DNA from: Selaginella tamariscina
Taxonomy: Eukaryota; Streptophyta; Lycopodiopsida; Selaginellales; Selaginellaceae
DNA: 64,000 nucleotides
Direction of reading: 5' to 3'
Assembly (NCBI GenBank): GCA_003024785.1
Contig: PUQB01000124.1
Location: 124,001 to 188,000, forward strand
Shown here: positions 33,800 through 47,649 of the stretch, piece after piece
Layout: each line of letters begins with the position of its first letter
Numbering within the stretch: position 1 is the first letter of the stretch
Program-made: the position numbers and the translations under genes
Notes under the pieces: generated by a model
Seen by the model: the letters and a program-made list of their open reading frames with translations, nothing else
Told to the model about the DNA's origin: nothing
Databases searched by the model: none

Positions 33800-36700
33800 A
33801 CAAATAAACTTTGATATGGGAGATTTTGTGTGTTGATGTTTTGGGTAAGCAACAAGTCACTTGAAGTAGACACGCTTGCTCAAGAAGGGTTCTTTTGGAA
33901 GAACAACCAATGTGTATGCCACTTTAGATGTTTCATAAAGATGTTGGAACTTGTGCAATATGGTATCGATGTACATTTGTTGATGAAAGTTATATATCTC
34001 TATCTCTTATGAGTGGGTGCCTATAAACTTGCAAACCAAGACAATGGGTTAGTTGTCCTAGATCAACCATATGAAAATTTTGTAAGTTCATTCCTGACAC
34101 TTTGTACTAGCTTTAGTAATGTGACAATGATGAGAGCAAAAGTAGGAATTTTCAACTACTTTATCGTGGAGCACAAGTAATTGACACACAAACCAAGCAT
34201 TTGGTGAGATGGTGGGCACTCTCTATCGACTGGATGCTGTGATTCTTCCTCCAGCTCCAACTTTGGCCTTGGTGGCTACTCCTATTGAAGTATCTCCTCT
34301 GCAATTGTGGCATCAACTACTTGAACATCCACTGAGACAACAGTTCAAACATTGGCATCTCAGGGTTGCTTCAATCTTCCCTCAAAAGTAGCACTTCCTT
34401 TCTGTGAGCCCTGCATACCTGGCAAACAACATCGTCTTCCAATTTTTGAGCATTCTAAGACTTGAGCTTCAGGACTTTTACAGCTAGTACATTTTGATGT
34501 TTGCCCCATCATGTTGGAATCACAAGGTGGAAAGAGGTACTTTGTGACATTCTTGGATGATTACTCACATTACCTCATGGCTCATAAATATGAAGTCTTC
34601 ATGTACTTCCAAAATTACAAGGCCTTATGCAAAGAACCTTCATGGTTGCTCTATCAAGATTCTTCGTTGTGATTTATCCAACAAGTTTAAGAGTTTCTGC
34701 ATTGCAACTGGCATTTACTAGTAATATGCTATTGCTAAAGCTCATCAACAAAATGGATGAGTAGAATGGATGAACAAGACTATTGTGGAGTCTACTTGCT
34801 ACATGTTGCAACAATCTGGATTACCACCTTCTTTTTGGGGAGAAGCAGTCAACATTGCTACTACTTGAGCAATAGGCTTCCCACAAAAGCGTTAACTAGT
34901 GGAGTTAGTTCTATTGAGCGCTGGACTGGGTCTAAACCAACCTTGGATCACTTGAGGACATCTGGTTATTTAGCCTACTTGCATATTCCCAAGGGCAAGT
35001 GACAACATAAGCTTCAAACGAAGACTGAGAACTACATCTTCTTGGGATATAGTGAACATTCCAAAGGATATTGATTGAAGAAGAGAAAAATTCGGGAAAG
35101 ACTAAATGTTATCTTTGATGAGAGTCATTTCTACAATGATTGTGTTGAGATAATTGAATCATATGAGCCTTTTCTGGTTCAATTACTGAAAACCGTCGTG
35201 GTCAATTTGGTCAACGCTCCTCCTCAAAATCCTGCAGTACCTCTAGTGGCTCCTAACCCTGAATTTGGTGTCAACCACGAAACACTTTAGGTTCTTTCTC
35301 CTCTAGCTTCTCCAATCTCACCCATGGCTCCTCTTATAGATGAGAGGCGTTTACCAACATCTCATGTGATGCCTCCTAGTTCTCAAACACGGGATTTAGC
35401 ATCTCTATTTGATGGAGATGAGGAATTTCAAGTTGTGAAGCCTATTTCCAATTCAGTGGAAGGACCCTCTTCATCTTCAATGGGAGCTTTACCATCAGAG
35501 GTACCTATTTCTACTTTGTGCCAATCTAACCGTGTCCTCTCTACGAGCTCTGGAAGCTTTGGAGTCATTTGACTTCTTCAATCATCAACGTCACAAGAAT
35601 CGACCTTCCAAAGGTGCTAATTTTGCAGGATTTGCTGCTTGAGCTGCCCTAGCCCACAGACAGTGGAAGAAGCTCTATCTAGTCCTCATGGTAGTGAATG
35701 GGATGTTGCTATGCAAAGTGAGATGCAATCTCACATTCAGAAGGGCACTTTTTAGAAGACAACTTTACCTGTTGGAGCTCATTTGATTGGTACACGTTGG
35801 GTTTTCTCAGTACTTTACAACCCTGACATAATTGTGAAGATGGGTGGCCAGAGGATTCACAGAAGTTGTTGGACTTGATTTTAAGAGACTTACTCTCTTG
35901 TGGTTAAACTTGCCTCAATTCGAATGATCTTGGCCTTGGCAGCAGCCCATAATCTAGACGTTCACCAAATGGATGTGAGAATTGTCTTTCTCAATAGTGA
36001 AATAGAGGAAGAGGTGTATGTTGCTCAACCAAAAGGCTTCATCAATCCAAGTATTGCACATTTAATTTGTAAACTAAAACATGCTTTGTACGGCCTTAAA
36101 CAAAGCCGATGTGCTTAATACAAAAAGATTGATGCATTCTTTCAATCTTTGGGCTATATCAAAGGGGCTACTGATGGTAATGTGTACTTGTACATAGTTG
36201 GCAAGTCTTTTGTGATCATTGCACTCTATATGGATGATTGCATTATGGTTGCCAATGCACTACCTATGCTACTTGATCTCAAGAAATAACTCTTGAAGAC
36301 CATCGTGTAAAAACTCATCACCCACAAGACTCTAACACATAACATATTGCCTTTGAGATGACATATTTAGGTGAGCTAAAATTTTGCCTTGCATACAAGT
36401 GTTTAGAGATTGACAAGCTGGAACAATTTCTCTTTCATAGGCGCATTATGTGAGAGAAATTCTAAGCCGTTTCAATATGGCTAACTAGTGTCTATACTTG
36501 CGGAGTTGGGCATCAAACTCACAGCCGATCTTTCTCCTTTGACTGAGGATGAACAAGTTAAGATGAGCATTGTTCCCTATTGTCAAGCTGTTGGGAGCTT
36601 ATTGTATTTGACTGATGCTACAAGCTGTTGGAAGTGTTTCAGCCTTCCTTGAGAACCCTGGACCCAAGCATTGGATTGTTGTGAAACGAATCTTTTGTTA

Positions 36701-37515
36701 TCTTCAGGGCACACAGGATTTCGTTTTGATAGTGCTAATACTCACCTACTTGGGTTTTGCGATGCAGATCATGCTAGCAATCTAGATACATGACGCTCCA
36801 CTATTGGCTATGCATTCATTTTATATGGTGCTGTTATTAGCTGGTGTAGCCATAGACAACCAATTGTTGCTTTGTCCTCTACTGAAGTAGAGTTTATTGC
36901 CACCACGGATGCTACTAAAGAAGCTGTTTAGCTACGCAATCTACATCAAGATCTACTACACAAGCTAGAAAACCCTATTCTTCTCTATTCTATTATGATA
37001 ACCAAAGTGCTTTGGCCTTGACCAAGGAGATTCGTTATCATGCATATACAAAGCATATTGACATCCGCTACTTTAACATTAAGGAGCTTGTGGAAGAAGG
37101 CTAAATTTCCTTAAATTATTGCCCTACTGAGAAGATGTTGGCAAATGTTTTTACAAAACCTCTCTCTCAGGTGAAATTCAAGCTCCATCGTTCTTCTCTT
37201 GGTGTGCTTCCTCACTTAGCTTTCGTCGATTGAGTGGGAGGATGGTGCCGCCTTGCATCTGCAACTGGGGGTGTGAGGTGGCAGCCGGATTAGTTGCCAC
37301 GTGTCTAACGTGTGGCAACACAAGCTGCGTCTGTTCAGTTTAGAACGGACAATGAAGCATTAAGAGTCAAGCGAACGAGCCTTACGTTGTATATAAAGCA
37401 TCAAGTAGTACAAATATGAATTTCTACTTATTTCTATTATAAAAAAGCTTATTTAGGTTAGGTTGAGTTGGATATGTGAATGTCTTCAAGAAAGATGATC
37501 CAACAGTACGCTCCA
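33800..37515 (+). mobile_element. Second Copia fossil, strongly decayed
   Basis: Fragments follow Copia order: GAG-pre-integrase (LWHQLLEHP, 34298), integrase (34490-35050), reverse transcriptase (HQMDVRIVFLNSEIEEEVYV, about 35960) and RNase H (ALSSTEVEF and HTKHIDIRYF, 36870-37080). A purine-rich GTGGGAGGATGG at 37232 and a TATATAAAG box near 37392 suggest the 3' LTR at about 37270-37515. The left LTR is not resolved. More than ten breaks. Confidence 0.8.
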
Positions 37516-38489
37516 CACTCACCATATTGCTCATTGTTCGTTACGATGAAAACTAACTTTGGACGATTATTTAAAAAGAAAATCCAAATTAAAAAGAGAT
37601 AAAATAAATGAACCACTATAGAAAAATTCTAACATGTTTGAATACTATGTTAAAATGTAGAACCAATGGAATGTATATTGAAGATAAGTAAAATGAAATA
37701 CACTGATCAATATATATATATAAATCATTCTCTAACGTTTATGGAATACTAACCTTATTCAACTGTATCACAAGACCCTTAAATTATATTTACTACCACA
37801 ACCAGTACGTTCATCCTAACAAGAATTTTGTGTCACCTCCCCTCCAGGTGACAGTCCTACCAGCGCATTTTAATTTTAGATTACAGCAGCAGCGATATGA
37901 TCATTGAACAGTCCGAAACCGCCGGATTAATCGCTTGGTCAGGACACACCTCAGCCGTCCATAAAACATGGGTTGCCCAATATCTCTACATAGTTAGCTA
38001 TGAAAATCTTACACGCCCACACTTGTATATAATGTGATTCACATGTATATACATATTGAGAAGCGAGGTACGAATGCATAAGTTTCATAACGCTATATTT
38101 GTAAATATACGATATAGTGAACTTTCATAGTCATTCATACATGGACAAGCATTTCCCTTAATCTAATGTTTTTATATCAATTTTTTAATTTTTCTATCTA
38201 TATGAATAAAAGCATAAATGCCCAGTGTGACCTAGCTAAACCAAACCAATCATAGGCTTTGCCTTGCCGAAAAGAGACCCCCCATGCCAAAACCTGATGT
38301 GAAGCTATTGAGAAAGAAACATGCATGGCATTGTTAAGGTAGTTCTTCACCAGGAACTCTAGTAAAGTCTTAGTCATGTCTACCAAAAATTTACCTACAA
38401 ATATTCTAAGTAAACATATTATATAGTCAAATTTTGTTAAGCACCATGCTAACCTTGTATTTTATAGCATGAATTCTTGAGGGGGAGTG
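37515..38489. other. Spacer and 3' internal remnant of a third Copia
   Basis: No gene is recognised. TTGAGGGGGAGTG at 38477-38489 is a typical polypurine tract directly in front of the LTR that follows, so the last few hundred bases may be internal sequence of that element. Confidence 0.4.
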
Positions 38490-38996
38490 TGTTAGAAAGA
38501 ATTCAACATGAGGTCAAGGGTGCTTTTTTTTATACAATTTAAAACTCGCTGGGATCTAAGGAAGTAACACATAAAGATATACATGGTGTGGGTGCATGTA
38601 TTATATTCCATAAAGTTTATATTTTAAAGTCATTTGTTTGTATGAAGATGGATGCACAAAGATTGAAGCAAGAGGGGAGTTTGGAATTGAAACGCATTCA
38701 CTAAGAGGGAGTAGGTTAATTGTTTTTTTCCAAAAGTCAATATATTTTTGGAGAGTTAAGTGTGAACACAAACAATGGATTATTTTTGTTAAGTGGGAGT
38801 GTTGGGATGATATAATGGTAGTAATATAATCGTATAATCTTGTGGATGTAATTACATAATGGTTGGTATTTCATGAACGTTGAAGAATAACATATATAAG
38901 AATAGGTGGAAAAAAAGGGATAATCAATCAGTGTATTTTATTTTACTTATCTTCAATATACATACAATTGATTTTATATTTCAACAATTCCCAACA
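38490..38996 (+). mobile_element. Copia-type 3' LTR of a truncated third element
   Basis: About 507 bp beginning TGTTAGAAAG and ending CAATTCCCAACA, preceded by a polypurine tract. The TGTT...AACA ends and the AT-rich 3' half fit a Copia LTR. No matching left LTR or coding region is seen, so it is a truncated fossil, not a solo LTR in the strict sense. Confidence 0.6.
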
Positions 38997-38999
38997 CAA

Positions 39000-41900
39000 T
39001 TGGCCAGAGTTTCCATTGCAGTTGACCCCAAACACTTATCAAGTTGCCCTTCACAATTCCTATAATAATTAATTTTCTACCTTTTGGGGCCTTTGTGTTC
39101 AATATTACATCGCTTCCTCTTCATATATGCAAGTTATGTGCCTAGGGGTGCACTCATAAGTAGTCATACATCACACCCATGTGTACAGAAATGGGTTTTT
39201 CTTAAAACTCATTTATATATGAATGAAGATATTTATGTTAGTGTTCCATAATCATAGGACAAAGCCATGTCTTTAATGTGAGTAAGTGTAAATAGCAATT
39301 GATCAAATAAGCATTGAATTTAAACCTTTTAGTTAGTTACATTCACCTTTATGATGCAGATGGGGGACATTATTGTGCAATTGTTGCACAAGGGCACAAT
39401 GAGAGTGAGTTCTTTTAACTTATTATTCATAAAAGCAGCTATATTCTTTACATGAACAAACACAATTTGAGTTTATAACATACCAATGCTTAGAAAGATG
39501 TAATAATAAGGAAAAGAAGTAAAAAAATCATTATTTATTTGTAAATCTCTTATATTAAAATATTCTTAAATATAAGGTGATGTGTAACTTAGCAATTAAC
39601 TAACCTTATTTATTGAGGTTACATATATATAATATTAAGTACACTTGTGGAAAATCTTATTTGGTGTTTGATACAAGTGGGGTCATGGAGACTATTGGGG
39701 TTGTGCTCTATGACGAGCTTCGCCATGTTTCTCATATCCATAGAGAGTGGCACATAGTGTCCAAATTGGCATGACTCATCTGAAAGGGGTTTTCTTTAAT
39801 ATATATATATATTTTGTTAAACATGGGCTAAACTTAATTGTAACTACATACTTCTTTACCTTTAAAATATTCTCTCCATTTACACTACACGTGTAATGCA
39901 ATGGACCAGGGTTTTGAGAGTTACCTTACTTATACATTTGGAGGTAGTTTATTTTACTTAAGGTTTCTTCACTTCAAGATAATAGTCAAGCACTTGTGTA
40001 CATACCGGTTATTAAAAAAAAGTTGAGCAACAATACGAGGCTCACACATTGTGAACACACATCCAAATTGCTACTCCAATATGAGATTCAACTAATAACA
40101 TAAATTGTCCGAAGCGCACGTGTAAAGATTGTGAGAAAACTTTCTTAATTCCCCAAGGATCACCAGGAAGTAAGCTAACCAAGATAAATGAATTGTCTAT
40201 TCTTATGTGTACATCGAGCCTTCCTTAGTTGCTCAAGACAATTTATTGAAAAATAATTAGATGAAAATTGAGATTTCTGCTCACATATAGAAACTTTTTA
40301 ATTGTTTTATTTTAAATCCAACATAAATTATTATTTCAAATTTTGAAGAAGTTACATAAATGTTTTTGTATAACTTGATTTTTTTATTCAAAGATTTTTT
40401 CCTCATTTGTTCATTATATGTTAATTACTTAATTGAACTCATGTAATTGTGTAGTTGTTAATTTAATCAATATTAACATGTATGTAGTGTGTGTGTTTTT
40501 AAACTTGACCATGGAGACATAGAAGCCACAGCTGCAATCTCTGATGGCCAACTATCACCAAAATGCACAAGTGTATAATTCATGAAAATGTAAGCACACT
40601 CTTACACAAACATACGTCTATTACGAAGGACTACATAATGTTGTAATGTCAAGGCTACATTAACTACATTAACTTAAGTTAAATGTGTCAATGAATCAAC
40701 CAAGGTTCATATAAATCTTAAAGTGAGAATATATCTCTTATGTATTCATATTTCTTACATCGATGTTATTTCAATAAGTACTTTAAAAATATAAATTGGC
40801 TATTGAGGATTTTATTTTAATTAACCATTTAAAGTTGAGTTAACTTTTAAAATCTTGAAAAAGTGTTTATAATTATATTGATCTTTATTTATTTATATAT
40901 ATTAAGTCATACACCATAACAAAATGTACACCATCAAAATGATTTTATTATTGGGAAATTCTTTTAAGAAAAATTTTCTATGTTATATATAAGTTTTATT
41001 TAGTTTCACAATCATAATTTCATCGTGCAAATTCATAACAATATAAATTAATTATAATCTCTTATAATAAGAAGTTGCTAATGATTTTGAAATAATATTA
41101 TTTTTTAAAGCAATTTTTACATCATGTGTTATGGTTTTTACCTAATTTAAATAGATCATGTTAAAATTGTTAAATGCCATTTTTCTCTTTATATTTATGG
41201 TTAAAATGGAAACATTATTATTGACATGAGTTTGATTTGCATTAGGGATGACTTGTATAATTTATACACTAAATAATCAAGTTAATTACTACTTAATAAA
41301 ACATTTTTTATACATGTTATATAAACATGTGCTTTTGACTTAATTAATATGTTGATACTGAATAATTTATAATTAAGGTATTGATCCTCTTTGAATTATT
41401 TACATACATATAAAAGAAAATGACAATAAAAACTTAAAAAGAAAAGTGACAATAAAAAACTATGAATCTATGCATTTACTTTTTAAAAAATGTAATAAGT
41501 GAGTGTTTACTTCTTATAGTATAGAGAATGGTGAATGTACCTAATAAGAATAACTTAAGGTAAATCAATTTAAATAATATAAAGGACTTTCTTATAACAC
41601 TAATTAACCTTTTGATTTTATAATTAAGGAGAGAGCAATAATATCGTTATCATCTTAATAATAATGTAATGTTATTTATAATGATGATAATGGAAGTATC
41701 ACTTTGGTTCTTAATTAATATAACATACACTAAATACAATCTCATTTACAATTTTAATACATAATATTCATTTTTTAAGAGACATAATAATAAAAATTAA
41801 CATTCTTTCTTAACAAGGTTACTTGGCTCTTATAGTTTATAATTTATAATTTATTTAATAAAATAAATTATTTTAGATTAAAACTACTCAATTATCTAGT

Positions 41901-42684
41901 TTACACATTGTGCAAAAATATCAAAATTCATACTTTGTGATTATTATTGTTGTATATGTAATTTAAAAATTATACATATTTAACTTCTTTCCTTTATTAA
42001 TTATCTTTGCTATTTTGTCTTGTACATGTAATACACACACGTGTGTACGTACCTTACTTTTTTCCGTGTCTTTTACGGTGTTTTTGTCACTTTGGATTTT
42101 TATAATGTGTTCTTCGAACCACTTCAAGTCTTTTCATTACTAAAATAGTATTAAATATATAAATACATTAATATATTAATGTTTATTTATCTTGTTTAAA
42201 ATCATAAATTGTGATATTATTATATAAATAATAATATTAAATGAAATTAAAAGTTATTTTCGTAACCAGTAAATTTTTGTATATACTGCACTAAAACTAT
42301 AAATTATAAACTATAAACTTTATATATGCATATACTGATTTAGATATGACCTCCCCATGCACTATATATTCACTCTCTAGATTTAAATTAAATTTGGTTT
42401 AAATATACTTAATTAATAATTAAAAATTTAGTATTTTAAATGAATATAAAATTAATCATAAATAAATTACTTATGTGTTATTAACCATCTGTTGAATCAA
42501 ATGTATTGAACAAGGGAACAGCCAGCAATGATAATAAACTGCTACTTTGTGACTCACACAGCATTATGCTAAATGATGATTTTCAGATTATATGAATATT
42601 TTGCACATTTACGTACACATGGACACGTGTATACATTATATCAACTAGTAAGCCTGAATCTTGTCTAGTAAACTGAAACGAAGG

Positions 42685-42720
<36 letters not shown>

Positions 42721-43625
42721 TTGGAATTTGAGATCCGTATTGTTTAATATGGTATGAATGTACTGAATGAATGACCCGGATTTATGTTAAACCAATTAAA
42801 ATGTTCTTTCCCTTAGTTATTATTCACGTTAAGTTATTAAATATTGAGTAGATGTTAATTTTATAAGTTGTATATATAAGCACACATGCATATTTTAAAG
42901 CTAAAATTCATCAGCTGATCATAAAACTTATATATGTGATAAATTATATTAAATATATATTCAGTATTACCTAAATTTTTTTTTCGTATTTTTATATCAT
43001 ATGTTATAGATATGATATATCTTTATATTACGTTTTCATTATGTACACATAATATTATATGCAAAATCTAATATTTTAGACTATCTCATCTTTACTTTAT
43101 ATTCTCAGCACGAATAGAATTTTCTACACATTTACCCACTTAAGAATATATTAATATATATGTATTATAGTGGGCATATGATAATTATATGTGTGTGTGT
43201 ACGTGTGTGTGTATATTTGTCATTATGCAATTTATATTGAAAAATTATAAATAAATTATATGTGTAGATAAATAATTTCATATCAGTACATATGTGTGTA
43301 GAATGAGTAGATAGCATATGTAATGTCCTTCAGGCATTGATATACAGAATAATTAATAAACTTATATTTATAAGGAATTAATCTCGTCGTGGTTACAAAC
43401 ATACACATACACATCGTGCACAGTGATTATGATTGCGTTTGTTCATATACAGTAAGTATTGTTTTACGATTTTTAACGCCTTTAAAATGCCAATTAAATT
43501 ATCCTTCTACCACAGTGAAAACCAGATACTCTCGAAGATCATATATATATATATATCATTTCACACTTCACATTATTTTTATGTTGAAATTTGTTAATTG
43601 TTAAATATTATATAATTGATTAATG

Positions 43626-43666
<41 letters not shown>

Positions 43667-43860
43667 TACACACATATATATATACTGCTTTTTAATGCAG
43701 GAGAATGTAAATGGATATCTCTTAAATGTAGAGAGTATGTTCTTCTAGGCAATAGTTTTTATTCATCATCATTTATTTTAATTTGATAACATTTTAAAGA
43801 TGAGTAATAAACTAAGGTGGGTATTGATTATGACTGTAAATTGTTGTCAAGGTCTACCCT
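39000..43860. other. AT-rich intergenic DNA, right half duplicated from the F-box locus
   Basis: No supported gene. 41300-43860 corresponds to 24200-26480 in the same orientation; for example TATTTTAGACTATC and CACGAATAGAATTTTCTACA occur at 25930-25990 and 43070-43125. A (CA)n tract lies at 42687-42718 and (TA)n(GA)n at 43625-43667. Confidence 0.6.
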
Positions 43861-43868
43861 GATAGAGC

Positions 43869-45020
43869 TTAAGGTATTGCTAGAGAAGGAGATACAGGAA
43901 GTACACGCTCAAATTCGTAGTTGTACAAACCATCTTCATGGATAAATTCCCAGCAATCAGTATCTAAGTCGTATACCACCGCATTAGATTTCCATGCCAG
44001 TCCAACCTTATTCCCTCGTCGAAATGCTACAATCGCAACCATTTTATAAATGATTTCAGAACGAATTCTAATCGAGAGTTGCATGATATGTTGTGAAGGC
44101 AAGGTAGAAACAACAAACCACTCTCTCTTTGTAACATCCCACTCAAGGAGGTCAATACCATAAGGAGAAATAAAAGTTCTAGTAAATGCTAAGATCCTAC
44201 CTTCTAAGAAAATGATAGGCCTCACAATCTCTATCCCAAATTTACCATCCTCTGTTAACCTACAGTATACTATAAGTCCTTCACTATGAAAAGGACGTGA
44301 CCATGGTTCCGATCGCGTGTTTACTAAACGGAGACAAACCCTACCGTCAACTACAACAACGGAGCCATAGAGAAATCCATTTTCTAAAGCATGCCACCTC
44401 AAACATTCCTCCACATATGGGAATGTGTTCTTACTCCATGTCCTCGTCTCGGACGAGTAAATGTGGAAAGTAGAGTGGGTAGATTCCTCGAGGACCATGA
44501 CTTTGTAACCTCCAACCCGATCACTATGTTCAAGGACTATATCCAACAGATCTTCCTTCTTAGTCAGCTGAGGCATGTGAATCTTCGCTACACACCCTGT
44601 TGCGGGATTCATTACAACTACATGCTTTTTGGTTTCTGTTACAGCGGCAACAAGGCCACCTCTTGAAGTCCATAAAAACCAGTTCGGACTGCACCCAACT
44701 ATCAGAATCCAAGGCAGTGGAGAAAGATCAATAGTAGTCGGTTCGAATCCTTCTTCTTTGCATGTTACTCTCCCTCCAGCATTATATATCATATACAGCA
44801 TTGGTGGAAGACACAAGTTGACATAATTCCTCGCATCGCTGGTCAGCATGGAATACAGCCTGTAGCGATCCACACAGGGAAGTTTTCTCAAGATCAATTG
44901 CATCACGTCTGCATCCAAGTCTTCTTCGAGACTCAACTTTCGTGTAGATTCAAGTTCCCCATTCTCCTTATTGTCCGTCTTATGTTCTATTGAAAAGACC
45001 ATGAAATTGCTTGATGGCAC
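43869..45020 (-). CDS. F-box protein with beta-propeller-like C-terminus, intact
   Basis: A single uninterrupted exon of 383 codons. Residues about 35-75 (DADVMQLILRKLPCVDRYRLYSML) form the F-box that would bind SKP1 in an SCF ubiquitin ligase. The rest resembles plant F-box/kelch-type repeats: FLWTSRGGLVAAV, HVVVMNPATGCV, STFHIYSSETRTWSKNT, WHALENGFLYGSVV, GIDLLEWDVTKREW and FRRGNKVGLAWKSNAVVYDL. The target is unknown. I keep the ATG at 45020 (MPSSNFMVFS); an alternative lies seven codons on. Two broken relatives lie at 20194-21333 and 26505-27560. No splice signals are needed. It is the only open copy of the three. Confidence 0.85.
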   Translation of the reverse strand: MPSSNFMVFSIEHKTDNKENGELESTRKLSLEEDLDADVMQLILRKLPCVDRYRLYSMLTSDARNYVNLCLPPMLYMIYNAGGRVTCKEEGFEPTTIDLSPLPWILIVGCSPNWFLWTSRGGLVAAVTETKKHVVVMNPATGCVAKIHMPQLTKKEDLLDIVLEHSDRVGGYKVMVLEESTHSTFHIYSSETRTWSKNTFPYVEECLRWHALENGFLYGSVVVVDGRVCLRLVNTRSEPWSRPFHSEGLIVYCRLTEDGKFGIEIVRPIIFLEGRILAFTRTFISPYGIDLLEWDVTKREWFVVSTLPSQHIMQLSIRIRSEIIYKMVAIVAFRRGNKVGLAWKSNAVVYDLDTDCWEFIHEDGLYNYEFERVLPVSPSLAIP

Positions 45021-45059
45021 CCTAACTATAACCCTAGGAGAATTAACCTTTTATAACTA

Positions 45060-45157
45060 GAATATTCTTGTGCGGTTAGTTAGTTGTAATAGGTTTAATT
45101 AGAAGAAAACTACACTAATTATGATTTTTTTGGTCACACATTATGGAAGAGAGAATT

Positions 45158-45191
<34 letters not shown>

Positions 45192-46480
45192 CACAAAGAA
45201 TTTATACAATATATTGCTTCAATATCGTACTAATCATTCTTCTATCCTTTTATTTATATTATTTGAAATATAGTTTGTAATTATTTATTATACTAAAAAT
45301 GTTGAGTCTAATTAAATAAGCATCTCTACTTAACATTTTAGAGATGTTAACACACATATGTAATGCATATGTGTGTGTATCGAGGGGAGAGGGGGACAGA
45401 CACAGGTTAAACTTTGTCATTTGGGTGCATAATTAATACTATCTGCATGCTTTCTTGCTCATAGATTATATAGGAACACATGTACACATATAAACAGTAT
45501 ATATCTATCTATCTATCTATATCTTTGGACATGTTTTGAATTAATTTATATCTGTTACTTAGGATATATTTAAGATATTTTAGGATCGTATTACAATCAC
45601 CATGGTATTTGAAACACTTTGACCTTGTGATTATGGTGATAAGATAATAATTAATAAATGTGTTCAAATCTAATATAAGATTTTCACTATAGTAAACCAA
45701 TAATTTAATTGTGTTATTTAGGGAATTACATATGACGTTAAATACATACATATTACTTACATATTTTATAAGTTATTTAGGGAGATCCTAATTAAATATA
45801 CCTTATATCTCCTTAGTATTTACATATTCATAAACAAATATAAATTAGTGTGCATATTTACACGGATTAAATTAAATTAACTTACATATAGCTAGCTTTT
45901 TTAAAAAGTAGAAATATTACACGTATATATTTCGTATGTGACTCATCAATGACAACTCATATAAATGAATATAATAAACTCTGTATACATGAACAAGATC
46001 CATAAACATGTGTGGCTCCATGCGTATGAAATATACACATATACTTACGCATTACGTGAATGTGTGTATCTGTTTTAATAGCAGTGCTAACATTCACGGT
46101 TTACGTATAGATTAGTGGAAATTATGCTATTTGAAATATAATAAAATATAACTACGCATTTTACTTGAGAGATTCACGGGTTTACAACGCTTGCCGTACA
46201 AACACAGACATATACATCAAGTGTGTGTGTGTGTGTGTGTGTACGTCGTTCCATTTATTATTATTAAATATTTATATTTTCCCATATATGTTATTGTTCA
46301 TAAATTCAATAGGTTAAGCATAATTTTATGATGGATTAGTGTGAATTAATTATTTATTATTAAGTTCCAATTTGTTTTGGTAAATGATTATTAAATATTA
46401 AATACTTTCTCTATTATTAATATTTTAAAACGATGATCTACCAAGCGTGTGATAAAAGTTTTAAAGGTACTCAAGTAATG
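45060..46480. other. AT-rich spacer upstream of the F-box and thioesterase genes
   Basis: Holds (TA)n at 45157-45190, a short (TATC)n run near 45503-45523 and (GT)n at 46219-46242. A minus-strand frame at 45509-45751 has no recognisable content. Confidence 0.6.
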
Positions 46481-46498
46481 CCTTACACCTTTTAAACG

Positions 46499-46540
46499 CC
46501 ACGTCGGTCAAATGACATGGCCACGTTGATGACACGTCAG
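46499..46540. promoter_or_regulatory. Cluster of three ACGT-core elements before the thioesterase gene
   Basis: CCACGTCGG (ACGT at 46501), CCACGTTGA (46523) and TGACACGTCA (46530-46539, near-palindromic) lie within 40 bp. ACGT cores are bound by plant bZIP factors. Position about 230 bp upstream of the first recognised exon fits a promoter role, which is inference. Confidence 0.4.
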
Positions 46541-46759
46541 CAGCTCTGTGGATATGGCATATATTTGTGTTAAGCGTCACAAGGGACGGATCAGAAAATG
46601 CCGCTCAGTATAGGATCTATACGAGACAGTCCCAAAGGAGAGATATGCAACCCCAATTACAGGTGCACACATGTAAATTATTATATGTGTGTATGAACAC
46701 ACACATAGGTGCGTGTGTGTGTATGTTATATATATATATATATATGATCTGCTTTGTAG

Positions 46760-46922
46760 TATGATGGAAGCTTACGAAATAGAGCTCAAAAAGAGAACGA
46801 GTTAAACCAGTATGGCCTTGTACAAAATGCTGTATACCAGAGTTATTGCGAACATGGTATGTATACAATTTATAATGATTTATAATATAAATTATATCTA
46901 CACACACACACACACACACACA

Positions 46923-46985
<63 letters not shown>

Positions 46986-47473
46986 TATATATCAGCAAGG
47001 CATGAGCTATTCGACGAACTAGGGATAAACTCTGAGTCTCTTGCTGGAACCGGTGCTGCTCTTGCTCTCGGTGAATTGTCTATTAAGTACTTGAGTCCTT
47101 TGAAAGTAAGCAATCATTTTTTCCTTGAAATATAATATGTATATTTAACATATCGGTATGCACACACGCACACGCACGCACACACACACGTACCATGTGC
47201 AGCCCAGTCAGGGGACGTTTTCACTGTCACTGCAAGAATAACTGGCTCTTCACCAGTGAGGCTACATTTTGACCATAATATATACAAGCTTCCCTTCAAG
47301 GAGGTAAACAAACTAATTTATAATCAAGTTAGATTAAGTAAATATATAATATTTTGCAGCCTGTATTAGAAGCCAAAGGCACGGTTGTCTGCCTTGACAA
47401 AAACGATAAGCCAACCAAATTCCCACCACGATTCAGGAACATACTCAACTCCTTTATGAGAAACCAAGCATAG
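46760..47473 (+). CDS. Hotdog-fold acyl-ACP thioesterase (ALT/4HBT type)
   Basis: The product would release fatty acids or beta-keto acids from acyl-ACP in plastids. Exons read as 46760-46856, 46996-47105, 47208-47303 and 47360-47473, all GT-AG. They give ELNQYGLVQNAVYQSYCEH, then ARHELFDELGI...LALGELSIKYLSPLK, SGDVFTVTARITGSSPVRLHFD, and PVLEAKGTVVCLDKN to the stop. These match the order and spacing of Arabidopsis ALT proteins (YELDQYGVVNNAVY, GRHEF, ALAISELTMKFLAPLRSG, PILEAKG). The NQYG...N segment holds the hotdog active site. The N-terminal targeting exon was not identified; it may lie near 46570-46672. One base is missing from an A5 run at 46788-46792, shifting the first exon. The intron at 46857-46995 contains an (CA)n tract of about 80 bp. 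Confidence 0.8.
46899..46978. repeat. Intronic (CA)n microsatellite
   Basis: About 40 CA units with one interruption (AGAC near 46921), within the first recognised intron of the thioesterase gene. Confidence 0.95.
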
Positions 47474-47536
47474 AACAGCTTACATTTATACATGCAGAAC
47501 TATACAACAGTAGATACGCATATACGGAGTGTGTAT

Positions 47537-47568
47537 CTAACCCATAACGATACCTTCACCTGGAACGA

Positions 47569-47649
<81 letters not shown>

